Positions 48,001-61,180 are shown, numbered from the stretch's first letter. The stretch is DNA of 64,000 nt from Montifringilla adamsi (GCA_017590115.1 JAGGNK010006559.1:1941054-2005053), one strand, 5' to 3'. Numbers and translations: made by a program. Notes: generated by a model not told the origin, from the sequence alone.

Positions 48001-51000
48001 AGCTGAGTTCCTTCAGAGCCTTCATGTGCTCAGACCCTGTGTTTGGTGCAGAGGGATGCCTCTGGATGTGTTGCTCCTTATATAGCTCTTTTATGTCTCC
48101 TAACAGTTTGAAACTCCCTGACTGGAGGTGAGTGATGTTGCACTAGACCGGTGCAACCTTATTTCAAGCAGGAACTGTCAGCAGAATCAGTGCAAGGTCA
48201 GCCGCTCCACTTGTTCCTTTCAGGAAACTACTCCTCCTACAGATACACTTACACTAAACAAACCCCCTCAAATACATGTGCTGCAGCATTCCTCCATACT
48301 CTGGCGTCATGAAGACTGGCAAAAATGCCATGGCAGCAAATGTTAGCAGACTTCCAGACCAAATGAAGCCCCATTTTCCCTTGTACAAGGACAACTCCAA
48401 GGTAACTTGCCAGTTGGCTGCATTTCTATTTCCAAACAGTGCAGCAGAGTATCAGCAAAAAGTCCCAGGAATGTTTCTGCCAGGGAAATTGAGTGATGGA
48501 ACTGGTAACTGGATGCAACACACTGGCAAAAGAATTATTTTTATCAGCTGACCCCGAGTATGCCTATAAGATCACATTTTTTAATTTTTGTCTACAAGTG
48601 CGTCTGAATCTCAGTTCCAAACCAAACTGAGGTCTGCATGCTGCAGGTCAGTCACTTGAGTGCCTTAAATCTTTTTTTAAAAAAAGACAAAAGAAAAAGG
48701 GTCGATTTAGACTCATGGAATTCCCCAGATGGCACTCTGCATCCACTTTCCTTCATCAAAAAGCCTGAGACACCCCTGCCCTCCACCCATGTGGTTCGCA
48801 ATCCCAGAACACATATGGTCTCAGCCCGGGAGGGTTTGTTGCCTGCTGAACTATGTGGTCTGTGAGTTATCTTCAGTGGAAATGCTCATGAACCCACTCT
48901 GAAAAACAGCTCTGAAGGGGAAGGGACCCAGATCCTCAGCTGCTGCATTTCAAGGGTAATGGTCACCATAGCAGAATCATAGTTCCAACTCCTCCACAAA
49001 CCTTCCAGCTACGCAATTATACAACGTGATACCACTAATATAAGGGTAATAATATTGGCTATCTGAAGCAATAATGACTAATTAAAGGTCCAAGGCTGAG
49101 TCCTGGTTCTCAACAGCAGAGGCTCCTGGATTCCTGATACCCTGAGAAGGAGGTGGCAGTAGGAAGCTGGAGGAAGGCTAGGGAAGGACTCCAGGGACCC
49201 CAGTGGGCCAAGGGGCTCCTTGATGTCCCCCCACACATGGGCAGAGAAAAGTTTTGGCAAGGTCAGAAAACAATGGGCATGTAGGTTCCACTGCTGGCAC
49301 AGACCTTGAAGCTATGTGAGTGGTAAATAGGTCCATCAGCCCCATCCACAGGGGACTCCAGCAGGAGCTGCAGTCTGAGCCAGAGAGTGGTCTCTGCATC
49401 CCCAGCTCTACTCTGCTTCCATTGCCTGATCCCTGTGCTGCAGTCCATGGGACAGGGCTAAGTTAAAGCAGGTATTTGACACCACAGACCTTGTTTCACT
49501 GTGTTATGAAAAGACACACTGTCTTTTTTTCCTAGGCTCAGCATTCAGAGCAAACACACTGCTGTAATCTTTAGCAAATACATTTTTGCTTGCACAATAA
49601 ATCTGTTCAGAAATCACACATTTCCATTCAAACTAGTCACTAAAGAGTCACGTGTTGGGGCCTATCTCTGCTTTGTGCTGACACTGCATGGGCAGAGAAT
49701 CATGATCCTTCATGAAAACATATCCCCGGTCTTGAGGCAGGGCTTGGCTCGGGGTCACATTAGACTCATCCACATTTCATATCATGTTTCCTCTTCTTTC
49801 TTCACCAACCAGTCTTGAAATATGTCACTTCTGTGCCAGCAGACAAACACAAACCACAAATGCATGCCAAGTGGCTGTACCTATGCTGGGAAATAAAATG
49901 GGCCAGGGAACAGTTAAAGGAGGAGCACTGCAAAGCACATCCTATGTCCCTCTGGCTCTGAGCTCCCACTCTAGAGCAGGAGGGCAACAATCCAAAGCAG
50001 GACCAGTCCTTGGCTCAGCTGCTTTCCCTGGCCAGGGGCAACAGCTGGGAAAATGCTAGGTGATCCCAACCAAAACCCTGCCATGCCATGTAGTCACTAA
50101 CAGGAGTTGTCACACACCACTGCCTGTGTCCTGGCACTGGTGAGGTACTGCAAGAGTCCCCAGCTGGGACATTACCCAGAATCTGGAAGGTACTCAGTAA
50201 ATGTCTTTTCTGTGAATGACTGCTGTGAGATTTTAGGAAAACTACAGAGGCTTTCTAAATCCCTGTGAATCCATAAAATGGGGAAAACAAACCCCACTGT
50301 ATGTCTGAGCTATGGAGGGAGGACAGAGCGTTTTCCAGCTCAAAAGTAATAGGAAAACATGACAGGACCCTGGCTGGACAAGTGGGCTTATCCCATTGTG
50401 TATGGCAATTTTCATTTGAACAGAGAGCAAACTCATTTAAGTGAGTAATTGATAATCAGAACAGAACTTTGGCCATTGCTCTAAATTACAAATTAAGCCA
50501 GTCATCTGCACTGGATATAGGCATCTTTAAGATAAACAGGAATATATAACTTTGAAATATAAAAATATTTTGCCATATTCTGAAATAAAGTGTTTAGCAT
50601 TTTGTTTCTTACCGGTATACATCTTTTTTGCTTCTTTAATTCATGATAGTGAAAGATGATTATCCATTCTATTTTTATGACCTACTTATTGCTGCTATCA
50701 GGAATGATATCACTAAATGAACTTCAGTAAAGACAGACACAACTTTCTTATACTGAGGGATCTAATAAATGGGGTGGAAAAAAATCAAGAAGTTGTTTTA
50801 TTCAGTGCTGTGGATTTAAAGATTTTTGGATTGTCAACTCTGATTCTTCTAACTGTCCAGAAATATATGGGTTGCAGACCTGTAGCTGGGAAGAAACAAA
50901 CCAAAATACATGGGATAAAACAGAAGCATAGAGGGAGAAAAAGAGGGAAGGAGAGGAAGAAGGAAGGAGGGAAAGCAAGCAAGGAGAAGAACCCACACCA

Positions 51001-51654
51001 AGGCTGATGTTCCCTTGCTCACTCATGCGCCCACCTTCCTCTACAGCATTTACAAGCCAGCAGCTCAGCTGGATGCAAACCACCCCTGATTTTCAGACTT
51101 CAGTGCTGGAGATCCTCCAAATTTTGCAGCCCATATGTAGAGCTACTTAGAGATATGTGTTAGGAATGCATGGTTTAGCTACAGTTCTTCCAACCTACCT
51201 GGCCTTCCCCTTATACATTAGATGTCCATTTAGAACCTGAAAAGAATGTACCACCAGGGGCTGTGTTTCCACCTTCAGCAAAGCTCTAAGTGCACGGGAT
51301 GTGTTGTGGAAAGATCTTATTTTCTGATGGGTTCCCCAGCCCCATCAGGGCTTTACTTCTGACATAAATTAGATATGTGTAGGCTCTCCTTTGAAACTTG
51401 TGCACAAGACTGTTTTGTGACAAAGCTTCTGAGCAGCATTGAGACTTTTGCAAAGGCTGGTGTATGAAAGTCTTCCAAATTCATATACTTCCTGGGTGTG
51501 GGAAACCATAAATGCATCCTCTGCTGCTATGTGTTCACAAAGCTGCAGAGATGCTAGAAGAGGGAGAATGAATGCTTGACTCCAGGTGAGAGTCAGCTGC
51601 AAAATATCTGGTTTTCCACGTGGAAGGGTTAGCTGGAGAGACGGTTAAAGAGCA
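45081..51654. other. Long noncoding stretch, no gene seen
   Basis: About 6.6 kb of mixed composition. Small items are a tandem ACAATGGTAACAATGGTAAC near 47173, an A run at 47511 and a GA-rich tract at 50930-50990. Frames stay under 100 codons. Confidence 0.5.
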
Positions 51655-51860
51655 GTATTCCATGACGTCAGTGGTGTTTATGATATGGCCTTTAATTACC
51701 CTTACCAGTAAATCAGTGTGTGCACTTTAGTACCACAAAGTAGGGCATACTTCAAGGGAAATAATAGCTCTGCTGATTAGCTAATGAATATGCTATCAGA
51801 GAACTCAAGGAGCCTGTCCAGTATTGCTCACTTTAAATAATAATGCTAATTAAAAACATA
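51655..51860. promoter_or_regulatory. Enhancer-like block with full CRE
   Basis: A perfect CRE palindrome TGACGTCA lies at 51663-51670. It is followed by GGCCTTTAATTACCC, CTGATTAGCTAATGAATATGC and TAATAATGCTAATTAAAAAC, all homeodomain-type words. In AT-rich DNA the CpG-containing CRE is the less expected part. Confidence 0.25.
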
Positions 51861-54045
51861 CTGCATGCCTCAAATCCACTGCTTCACTTTTCAAACAATG
51901 AAATTCTCACAATCATTCTTTAAATTATCTGTATTTATTGATGGAAGGATGCTGTCCTCTTCTCTGGCTGCATGTTTAATTCATAGAAGCAGAACAGTAC
52001 ACACAGAACAGAGGAGTGAATCTAATCTTATCTATGGCTGGAAAATGAACCTCCCTTCTCCCTAGGGCTGGGGAAGCCCTCTCCAGATGCACACTGTCCG
52101 AGCCTGCTGGCTGAGACACAGCCTCGCTGCTCACGTGTCAGGGGCCACCCGGCAGCCGAGGGTGACACCCCAGAGGAGCAGTGTTGGTGGCTTCGCCTTT
52201 CCCCCACTCACCTCCTGATGAGGCTGAAGACAGCGTGGCTAATGAACTTAGGTGATTAAGAGAGCTCAGATATCACTGCTGACTCTCATCAGTGCTTCTA
52301 CCTTGTCTGCTTACAGAGCTAAGACCCTCTCTGCTTAGAGGGGTTTTACCTAAATGATCCATTTAATCTGGGCTGCATTTCCTCTACACATCCCCAAACT
52401 CATGAGGACTTTATGGGCCAGGATATGCCCTTCTGGAGGACTCTCTTTTGGGGGCAGTTGTCTTCAGGACAGCAAGTAGCCACAATGCCTGTGGGTGTCT
52501 ATAAACATTCTCTCATGCAAGCAGGGCAACAACAGATTATGCCAAAATTACTGCAAAACACGGTTTGGAAAACTATACATTTCCCTTAGCTCCAATAAGA
52601 AGTTTGCTATCAGAAAATCTACAATAGAAGCTATAATAAAAAAATTAATTTCTCAACCAAAGAGGCTCTGCAAATTGTTTGTATTCCTCTCAAAGAAGCC
52701 TGGCTGTAATGAAAAGGAATTTTTTTTTAAACTAGTTTTTTAAAACTAGATACTTTCAACTCATTAATTTAGAACAGCAATTTAAATATCTTCCAAAGCT
52801 TCTGTTGAAAAGACTTGATCTTCTGATCACACTACAGCTTCTGGTTCATCCTGCTTTTCTTTTGTGCTGCAACTGTCCTTAATGCTGAGTCTTCTCCCTG
52901 AAAAGGTATATTCTCACTGCCTTCCATTTCCATACCTTCTATCAGTAGAGCTCCACCTAACCCATACTACCACATTTCCCTCCCACCCACCCATGCTGAT
53001 TAGGTAGCACACACATTTATTTTTAACCACAGGGATTATCTGGTCTCCTTTCAATGGGACATTTTTTGCTCAAAACTGATTTTCTAGCCTGAAGTGCAAG
53101 CTGTCTCAGAAGCAGACATACAGCTGGGAGGGATATGGAAAATCTCCATGTAAATCTGTGGGAATAGAAAGGCAAGGGTAAGATTTCTCAGAATCTTGTA
53201 TGGCTGAAGCCTCAGGGTTAACAGGTCACTCCCATAGGTTTCCCCATCAGTGGAGCACACTGAAACACAAGTGAAGCATCCTGGCCACCTCCTAGGTTGC
53301 CTAACAGGAACAGGAAAAGTGGAGTGTACACCAATATCACAGTGCCTCTGTACATAACTGGTGTGAAATATGAGTTTCTTTCAGCTTTTCCCTGAGTTTT
53401 TTGTATGTGGCTCATTTCAGAAGTGCTAATCCTTTGCTTTAGATAAGGAACTGCTTTGCAGTGTGACAGATTTGATCCTGTTGCCCAATGCTGAAGCAAG
53501 AGCTCCAGTTTGTATCCCTAGCTGCCTGCACAAGGATGAGGACTGGTTTATACTGGAGAAGGGGGACAGCACACAGCTGTCACTGCCTATCCAGGTCTTC
53601 CCTGATGAGCTCTGATACAGAGAAATTTTAGCATCATCATCTTGTTTACCAAGCCCAAATCTGCTGGAATCTGTGTTTGAAGTTTCTTACTTTTGCTGAA
53701 ACTTAGAAAGACAAGCTGTTTCCCCTGAATTTCCTGCTTACACAAAGCTTTCATTTAGTCCCAGAAACTTTATCACTACCCAGAGCAAAGCAAAAGACTG
53801 GGTAACAAAGTGAGAGCTCTAACTTTAAAGACATCGCTGGCCTCCTTCCACCTAGAGCACATTTAATCCTGTAAATTCTTTTTTTAGAAGTTGTCTTTTA
53901 ATTTTCTGAGGGTCCCTGTAGTGTACAGAGTAAAATTTTTCTATGCCTATTCTGACTTTAGCCACATTTTTTTAAAAACCTCGAAGGTATCACTTGGTGC
54001 TTGCAATAAGAATAAACATTTTATTAGTCAAACTTCTGAGCAATG
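51861..54045. other. Noncoding, nothing specific seen
   Basis: A short GC-richer patch at 52060-52180 (ending GGTGACACCCC) is unexplained. Frames are under 95 codons. Confidence 0.5.
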
Positions 54046-54136
54046 TTTTTTTTTTTTTTCCTTTGGTTAAAATAGTAGTACTATTTTTCAGCCTCTAGGC
54101 TCTTGTCTTGATCTGAAAAAAAAAAAAAAAAAAAAA
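54046..54136. repeat. T14 and A21 tracts 56 bp apart
   Basis: A T run (54046-54059) and an A run (54116-54136) flank 56 bp of unique DNA. They could pair as a foldback. Alternatively, each could be the tail of a short retroposed fragment. Nothing in the 56 bp is recognisable. Confidence 0.6.
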
Positions 54137-54558
54137 GACATGTCAAAGTTACAGGAAACTACAGAACATTACCTTATCATGAGGAAGGGAGTATTGCTTC
54201 TTTAAGACCCTGTTTCAGGCTGAAAGGTTTCTAATAGTTCAAAATAAAATTGCATCAAATTAATCTTGTGACATACTTCATTAGCTGTGTGAAGAACAGA
54301 GGGTATGCCTTATATCTTGTCCAAGTCATGGAAAGACCCAGGCACAGTGTGCACAATGCTGGGACAGGTGGGTCTCCCCAGACCTCACAGGCACAACTTG
54401 TCACCTCTGTCACTGATCTAGAGGGGGCTCATCATTCCCACTGTTCCATTTTCAATGAACTTCTATTCAGGTAAAATGGAACAATCACAGGCAAGTGTGG
54501 ATTGTGATAGAAAAAAGACATAGAGTAAAAGATCTAATTTTGAGAAAATGAAGACACT

Positions 54559-54588
54559 GCACACACAAACACACACACACACACACGC
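54559..54588. repeat. CA microsatellite
   Basis: An interrupted (CA)n run: GCACACACAAACACACACAC and further CA units, then CGCATACG. Confidence 0.9.
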
Positions 54589-55754
54589 ATACGTAGAAGA
54601 TGAGGATCCACAGCTTGCTAGAGATCCTTGCAGGATCAGAGAAGGCCAGTTTCAGGTTCTTGGTCCTGAGTCACTGTGAGCAGAGGTTGCCCACGAGCAG
54701 CTCCTCATGATGCTGCAGCTGAGGCAGGGCAGATTTCCCCTCCACCAGGCCTCCTTCCCTCTCCCCTCCCCAGAGCCCTGGCCAAACACACACATCTCTG
54801 TGCCAGGAAGGATGCTCCCGGGAGGCACATCTGCCAGGCTTGTGCAAAACCCCTTCGGAGTGGGAACTCACCAGGATCTGCCTGGATGGTTTGGGCTCCT
54901 CTCTACTGCAAAGGGATCAGATACATGACCAGCCAAATAGACAAAGCTCATCCCCTCCCTCTCGTGCCACAAGACTGGGTCCTCTGTAAGCAAGGCACAA
55001 AAAGCAGCACTATTTCAAGTGTTATTTATTCCCGTGAGAAGAACAAGTAGAATTTGGGTTCCAATTGGGGTGCAGTGTACTAACTAAACCTCCCATTGCA
55101 CTCTTTTATTTTTTTTTTTACTGCCACATTTGTGAGGTGACCCACACACCTTTGTTCCTTCTTCAGGCTCTGATCTTCACAGCATTGAAAGGTCACAGAC
55201 TAAAGACTGCAGACTGCCATTTGCAGAGAAGGTTTCCTTTCTGCTTTTCCAAGAGCAGGGGCTGCTGAGCAGCCCCTGTCCCTGTGCTGTGCTGTGAGAG
55301 GGGACAGATTTTCAAGCCTTGTTTGTTCAACTTTGAAACTTTTCTTCTGTGGGACTCAGGATGTATTTAGGAAACAGCAAAGATGCAGGACAGTTTTGGA
55401 GAGGAAGTAGGATGTTTTAGATATGCAAAAAAATAATTACTTATGCTGAAACTGGGTCAAAACGCCACAGTGTTTACCACGGCTCTCAGGAAGAGTGCCA
55501 TGGGTTTTTTAATAACAACAAAAATTCAAGATCTCAGCATTGGGTCTCATCCCAAAAAGCAATATGGTTTCAGACCAAATGGAAACTAATCCAGCCTATA
55601 AATCATGATGCAGTAAATGCAACATGCTCAGTCCTGGCCCCAGTCACTTTTGGTCAGCTAAAGCTGATCTTCCAGACAGCTTTGTTGCAAAGGCAACAAG
55701 AAATTGAGCACTAGTCTTCTTCCCTTGCTATTGCTCCCATCACTAATTATGTTC
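54589..55754. other. Noncoding, nothing specific seen
   Basis: Slightly GC-richer at 54690-54900. A 124-codon plus-strand frame at 54676-55050 overlaps others and is unrecognised. Confidence 0.5.
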
Positions 55755-56160
55755 ATTGTTTCAGATGAAGTTATATTATTTTTTAAATTAATCCAGCTTC
55801 ACCTTCTAGCCACTAGATTCTGTTATGTCTTTCTCTGCAAGGTCAAAAGCCTCTTAGCACCTATCATTTTCTCTCCACGAAGGAACTTACTACACCCATC
55901 ACATTTTAGTCTTCCTTTAGATACTCTAAGCAGACTGGTCTTTAAATTTATCGAGACCAGATATTTTCCTCAGTTCATAAATCCTTTTAGTGATTCTTTT
56001 CCCTACCTTTGCCAATTTTTAAACACCCTTTTCAAATGTGGATGCCAGGTCTGGATGCAGCATTCCAAAGTAAAATTGCATCCTTACTCCTACTCACTAT
56101 TTTCCTGATTATTTGTTCAAGGAGTACATAAGCACTTTTGGCTACAACATTGGCAACTCT
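55755..56160 (-). mobile_element. Ancient CR1/L3-like LINE remnant
   Basis: The plus strand reads TTGCCAATTTTTAAACACCC, then TTTCAAATGTGGATGCCAGG and TCTGGATGCAGCATTCC. This follows the antisense of the LINE CR1 segment that on its own strand reads like CTGGAATACTGTGTCCAG. Upstream text (CTAGATTCTGTTATGTCTTT, AGACTGGTCTTTAAATTTAT) and downstream text (GCACTTTTGGCTACAACAT) fit the same element class. It is heavily diverged, and its limits are approximate. Confidence 0.55.
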
Positions 56161-56171
56161 TGTTTAATTGC

Positions 56172-56266
56172 ACGTCCACCCAGGCATCTAAATTTACAGA
56201 TCAAAGGTTGGACTTGATGATCCTGAAGGTCTTTTCCAACCTAAATGATTCTGTGATTCTGTGAAA
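56172..56266 (+). mobile_element. CR1 LINE 3' end
   Basis: AAAGGTTGGACTTGATGATC, CTGAAGGTCTTTTCCAACC and then TGATTCTGTGATTCTGTGA match the bird CR1 3' terminus, including two copies of the ATTCTGTG tail word. It points opposite to the neighbouring older CR1 remnant. Confidence 0.85.
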
Positions 56267-59200
56267 TTCTACTCCCCTCTCCTAGATATACCAACTTCCA
56301 TCAGATAGCTTTGAGGAAATATTAAGAAGTGTTTCCAAAACATGTTACAAATATGTAGTGGAGGCCTCAAGCCTTTTGCAACATATGGAGCAGAAGGCAC
56401 ATGAAAATGCTCCTCAAGCCTTCAGTTTTCTTCTCACTGGCCCACTGCAACAACCCTTGCCCTATATTTAATACTGAATTCAGTGTATTTGACAAAACCC
56501 TGGAATGTCCAGTGTATACAGACGTAGGAACTGGAGGATCTGTGAGGAATGAAGTTCGCAACAGATGGATAAAGGAAGATCTGGAGCTGTGATTACACAG
56601 GAAGAGTTGAAGTCCATTTTGGATTTCTGCAGCCTGTGCTCAACTAAGGCTCACACTAGCAAGGACAGGATGTCACTCCAAAATCCCTTCTTCTCTCAGA
56701 AAGAAGCAGAAGTTATATTATTTTTGTGTAGGAACAGACACTAAATTACCCGAGTTCTATATGGCAAATGTTACAGAGCTGATGTATGGCTTTGTCTAGC
56801 TCTGCAGCAGCAAAACAAAAATCAGCTACTTCACACCCAGATTTTTGCCCTCTGATCATTCACAGGAAACAAAGCCCACCTGCAGTTCTGGAAACAGCCA
56901 GGCACCCTTTACTCCCTTTGGGCAGCCTGTCCAAGGCTGGCTCTCTTTGCCTGGGGTAGTTCTCCAGATCACCAACCCAAGCCTGGCAGCTGCACCCACT
57001 CATACCACACCAGCACACACCCTCACTGCCATGCTGAAAATACCACTCTGAGCCACAGTAGGGACCTCATCTTATTTCAAGCCCTTTGAACAGAAGAAAA
57101 TATTATTCTGGGTGAGGGTATCAGGAATACTACTAAAACAGGATCTAGGACCTAGGGAAGATTGGAGGCCAGGGTAACACACATGGATGGGAGCAGTCTG
57201 ATCTTGGGGGGCCACTCAAGCAAATTTGAGCCTTCTAATATTGCTTGATGGGGGACTCTGAAGAAGATGCCCTGGGACATTTGGCATTTAATTTTTACTC
57301 TTTCCAGAGAAAAGGTGCTAACATGAAAAGTAGCCATATGCCTTTTCCCCCCACCTCCAAAAGTCAACTCTGAAGCTTCATTCTGGTGCTAGAAAGATGC
57401 TCTGGGTTCAACTTGTCTTGTTCAGCCTCACTAGTAACCAAAACTCATGGTAAAACTCTTTCTTTCCTCTTTTGCAGCCCAGCCCAGGGCTGTCACTGCA
57501 GAGAAATGGTGATAAGTGAGGAAAGCTTTTCTCCAGGCCATCCAGCAGGGATATTGGCAATATAAGAGCCAGAGCAAAGTCCAGCTCACACACTCAGAGT
57601 TGTGCTGGATCAGCAGCACTAAAATGTAAAATAATTATTTAAAAAAAAAAAAACAAAAAAAACCCCCACCTTTATTTTGTCTAGGAATAGCAGTTGCATC
57701 AATCAGTACATTTGGAGAGCAGATTTGATAAGCATGGAAGTATGTTCTCGCAGTCTCTTTCTACGTAAAATCATAACACAGAACCTGGCTTTAGGGTCCT
57801 CAGCACCTTTTCACTAAGGCAACATAGTGCTGCACCCCCTTTGACTCTTACAGAGGGTTGAAAACCTGACAGTTGTGCTTCTGGTCCAAGGAGGCAAAGC
57901 ATTCCATTCTTGATTTTTTTTTGCTGATAAGAATTAATTGGAAACACCTTCCCTAGGGAATACTGGGGGTTTCTAGGGATTTTTTTGTCTCCTGATATCA
58001 CCTAAAAGAGCATTTTCATCCTCAGATCCAAGAGGAAGGTTTTCACATAGGGCATCTTTATATACCCCCTGCAGGACTTACTATCTGCAGGGACCACCCT
58101 AAGATAGTCCCTGGGCTAAGGTGGTGCTGAGAAGGGAGCAGGGCCTCCTAGGAGCCCTCTGAAACAGGTGCCACAAGGTTTCAAGGCAACGTGGCGTCCA
58201 CAGGCCACCAGCAAGAGCATCAGCAACCAGATAACATTTCCTGCTGGGTCAGCAGCCTGAAACTGGAACACGCTGGTCTAAACCTCCTGTTCTATGGTAA
58301 CTCCGAGCAATGCAGCTCTGACACACCCAGCAGGTATGGGTTATGCGCTAAGCTTTTCAGAAATGGCACACTGAACGTCACCCCAGCAAGAAAAATGGAA
58401 AAGAAAAAGGGAATGCTGACCCTAGCTAAGGCTGAACACTGCAACACCAGTTAGCAACAGCTTTTTCATCCATTTAAGTGCCGACACTTGTAGAATCACA
58501 AATAAGGGCATTTTAGCCGGTAGATGCTTCAAGAGGAAAGGTATCCACCTTCTTGTCCACACCTTTAGTTTTTCAAGCCCAGCGTTTCTCTGCATGGCTC
58601 AGTTTGCACTCAGATAGGTGTTTATTTCTGTAAATCACCAGATCCAAACCCACATGGCCCCAGGGCTAGCAGGGCTGGGGTATCTGGCTATATTAACCCA
58701 CAGGTAGCCAAGAGGCAGCCCAGCAGTGAGCATGGCACGACAAGCCTGCCAAGAAGGGAGAGTTATCCCCACTCCTGGCTGGACACAGCAGCCCAAACCC
58801 CAGGAAAGGCTCAGCCTGATCCATTTGTGCTAGGATCAGTTTTCCTCCTGAGGCTGTGCTGCAGCATTCATCCCACAGTCCTCACAACACCTCTGGCGTA
58901 AGGAGACAGCCCCAGCTGTCAGGTTTGGAAAACCAACAGACAGATTCTCAGCTGGTGCCAGTTAGCATAGCTTCACTTCAGGCCAAGGAGCTTCCCCAAT
59001 TCGCCCCAAAAGAAGGTCTGGCAAAGAGAGACAAAGGAACACACTGCAGCCACTTCATGGGTATGGAGGTTGGGCATTCCCAGTCCAACAGCACTGCTGC
59101 CATAACTGGAAATCAAACCTGGCAATTAGTCTGGCCCCAATGATCTGAGCAATGAAGAGAACCAGTCCTCAGAGCCACCAAGTGGAAAAGGTTTTCCACT

Positions 59201-59724
59201 TCCCTGAGCAGCTAAAATTCACTGTCTTCTCAGCAGCAGTGCCTTTAGTTTTTGCTGCCCTTCACCTATGGCCACAGGAGGATGCCAGCAAAGCACTCAA
59301 AGCCTCTGCCACTCAGCAGTTACATCTGTAGTGGGTAATATTCTGATATTTGCCTACTCAGGGAACCTGGGTGACATCCTTTAGCTATGGTGTGAAGGGC
59401 AAGCAAAACAATGATAGTCCGCAAAGGGCATGGGCTCAGTTCCCCAGACTTTCACCACAAAAGCCTCACGTGTGTCCATGAGGAGCCTGTGTTGGTAGGT
59501 GGAAGCCTTAGTTTTACAGATCATCAGAAGGTGTAGTGAAGGGAATTGCAGAAAAATCGCACAGTGCAGACTTAGGCAGGCAGAGCAGACACCTCAGCTG
59601 GAGACCTTCCTTGTAGCCATCAGACATGCCACCTGTACCAGGTACATTTCCATAGCTTTTAATGCAGCTTAACAGTGGCGTTGGAGACAAAGGAAAAGGC
59701 ACACTGTACAGAAAAAAAAAAATA
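56267..59724. other. Intergenic DNA past the gene's poly(A) site
   Basis: Mixed composition. It has an A run at 57640-57663 followed by a C run, but no repeat family or gene I can name. Confidence 0.5.
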
Positions 59725-59741
59725 ACCTAAAATGATACCCT

Positions 59742-59747
59742 TTTATT
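59742..59747 (-). terminator. Poly(A) signal AATAAA
   Basis: On the minus strand ACAAATAAAAGGG contains a canonical AATAAA. About 15-30 nt further along the transcript comes TTATT followed by a T run and TCTGT (59725-59711), a fitting U/GU-rich downstream element. Cleavage would be near 59722-59728. The arrangement supports this as the end of the terminal exon's transcript. Confidence 0.5.
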
Positions 59748-59880
59748 TGTAAAGCTCTGATGAAACAACTTTCCAAATGATGTCCCACTTAAAAACCAAT
59801 GAAAACCAACCTAACTATGCATCAGTCACACTATACAGATTGCATCCTACATTTTCAAGATGCCTAGATATCTTCTGTAG

Positions 59881-59888
59881 TATTTACA
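59881..59888 (-). promoter_or_regulatory. Pumilio-type UTR motif
   Basis: The transcript strand reads TGTAAATA, matching the UGUANAUA consensus bound by PUM1/PUM2. It lies about 135 nt upstream of the poly(A) signal, in AT-rich UTR, where such sites usually act. One 8-mer match can occur by chance. Confidence 0.25.
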
Positions 59889-61180
59889 TATGTATCAGTT
59901 AGGTAGTAAAGTTTCATTGCAATTTGTTTCTTTCCACCACACACTTACTCAATGGCAAAAAAAACTCCTTGGGGATGCATTTGCATTTTTGTACAACACT
60001 TCGGAGCAAATGGCTAGGGCAATTTTCCTGAGAGAAGGCTTGTTCTTTGAAACTCTTGCTTTAACAACTGGAAATACAGAAAGTGGATGCATTTTTGTTG
60101 TGCTAAAAAGCCTAAGGATGCCTAGTTAAGTTTTTTCTTTTAAATTATTTACGTACCATTAAGTTAAAATGTTTACATTCATTCATTCGTATAAAAACCG
60201 TTGTTAAATCTTATGCAAATGATTTAACACTGATTGCTGCAACGCAAATTGCACTTCTTTTAAAAAATTATTGTATATATGGAAGAAAAATATCTGATTG
60301 CTACCCTGTTTACAAATTTTGACTGACTCTACACAGTTCAGCCAGGAAATATGGACTTTCATAAATCTCAGTCACAGTGTACTTTAAAAGTTATATCGCA
60401 GTCTTGAAAAGTGAGTAAATATTTTAAACCAAAAAAACACCAATCCCAAAATCTCCTTAACCAGCTGGACCTTGTGGGACTTGTACCAAACATTGTGATT
60501 TCTTCCAGGGACATAGCTGGGCTCTGAAGAGCAGAGCAAGGCACGCTGAAGATGGAGAGCATGGAAGGAGAGGTCTGATGGGGCGAAGACATCAAATCTT
60601 CGGTGCGAGAAGTCTGTGTCAACTCAAGCTGTAAGCACTTCTGACACTCATTAAAAAGTATCTCACTATCTCTGATAATTAAAGTCTTTGCTACTCCCTC
60701 CCAGACACTGACAACTTCCACCAAATTCTTAGGGGAAAAGGCGATGAGAGAGTGAAAACAACTATATAATCAGAAAGGCAGCGCTGCTGGGTAAGTTGAG
60801 GATGTATTTCTGGAATCTACCAATAGGTGTGGGTTTATCTCTTCTTTTTTGTTGTTGTTTTTTCTTTTCCTTTTTTTTTCGGTTTTTTTTTGAGTTTGTT
60901 TTTGAGGGGGGTTTTGAAGGGTTTTTTGAGAGTGTAAGGCTGTATTAGCTATCCCCGGTGGTCATTTGCTTTCCCTACATTTTTCTTGCATAGATGAGGA
61001 ACTGGATGCTTTGGCAAAGCCTCTTTCGGAAGTAGAAAAACACCTCTGCCACCAAGGCTCAAAAACTGTTTCAGAGGAATGGTCTTTGCCAGCACTCTCA
61101 CTGCCGCTGCGACCGCTCCACAGAGGAAACCGCGCGCAGACGTCTGGGGGCTGCCAGGATCCAGCTTCCCTCACACCAGG

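Larger units (their letters stand above)
59725..61180 (-). other. 3' UTR of the unidentified minus-strand gene
   Basis: This stretch runs from the TGA at 61181 to the predicted cleavage point near 59725, about 1.45 kb. The first part is moderately GC-rich. It then passes through an A-rich and C-rich tract (60840-60940 on the plus strand is T-rich with G runs). The distal part, 59740-60350, is strongly AT-rich, as conserved vertebrate UTRs often are. A Pumilio-type site TGTAAATA lies on the transcript strand at 59888-59881. A 118-codon open frame at 60368-60724 falls inside this UTR and has no recognisable content. The boundary depends on the terminal-exon call being right. Confidence 0.42.

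Noticed and set aside
60368..60724. 118-codon minus-strand frame as a gene
   Set aside because: It lies inside the AT-rich UTR after the terminal exon's stop. The peptide is unrecognised and has no acceptor of its own beyond a weak CCCCTAAG.
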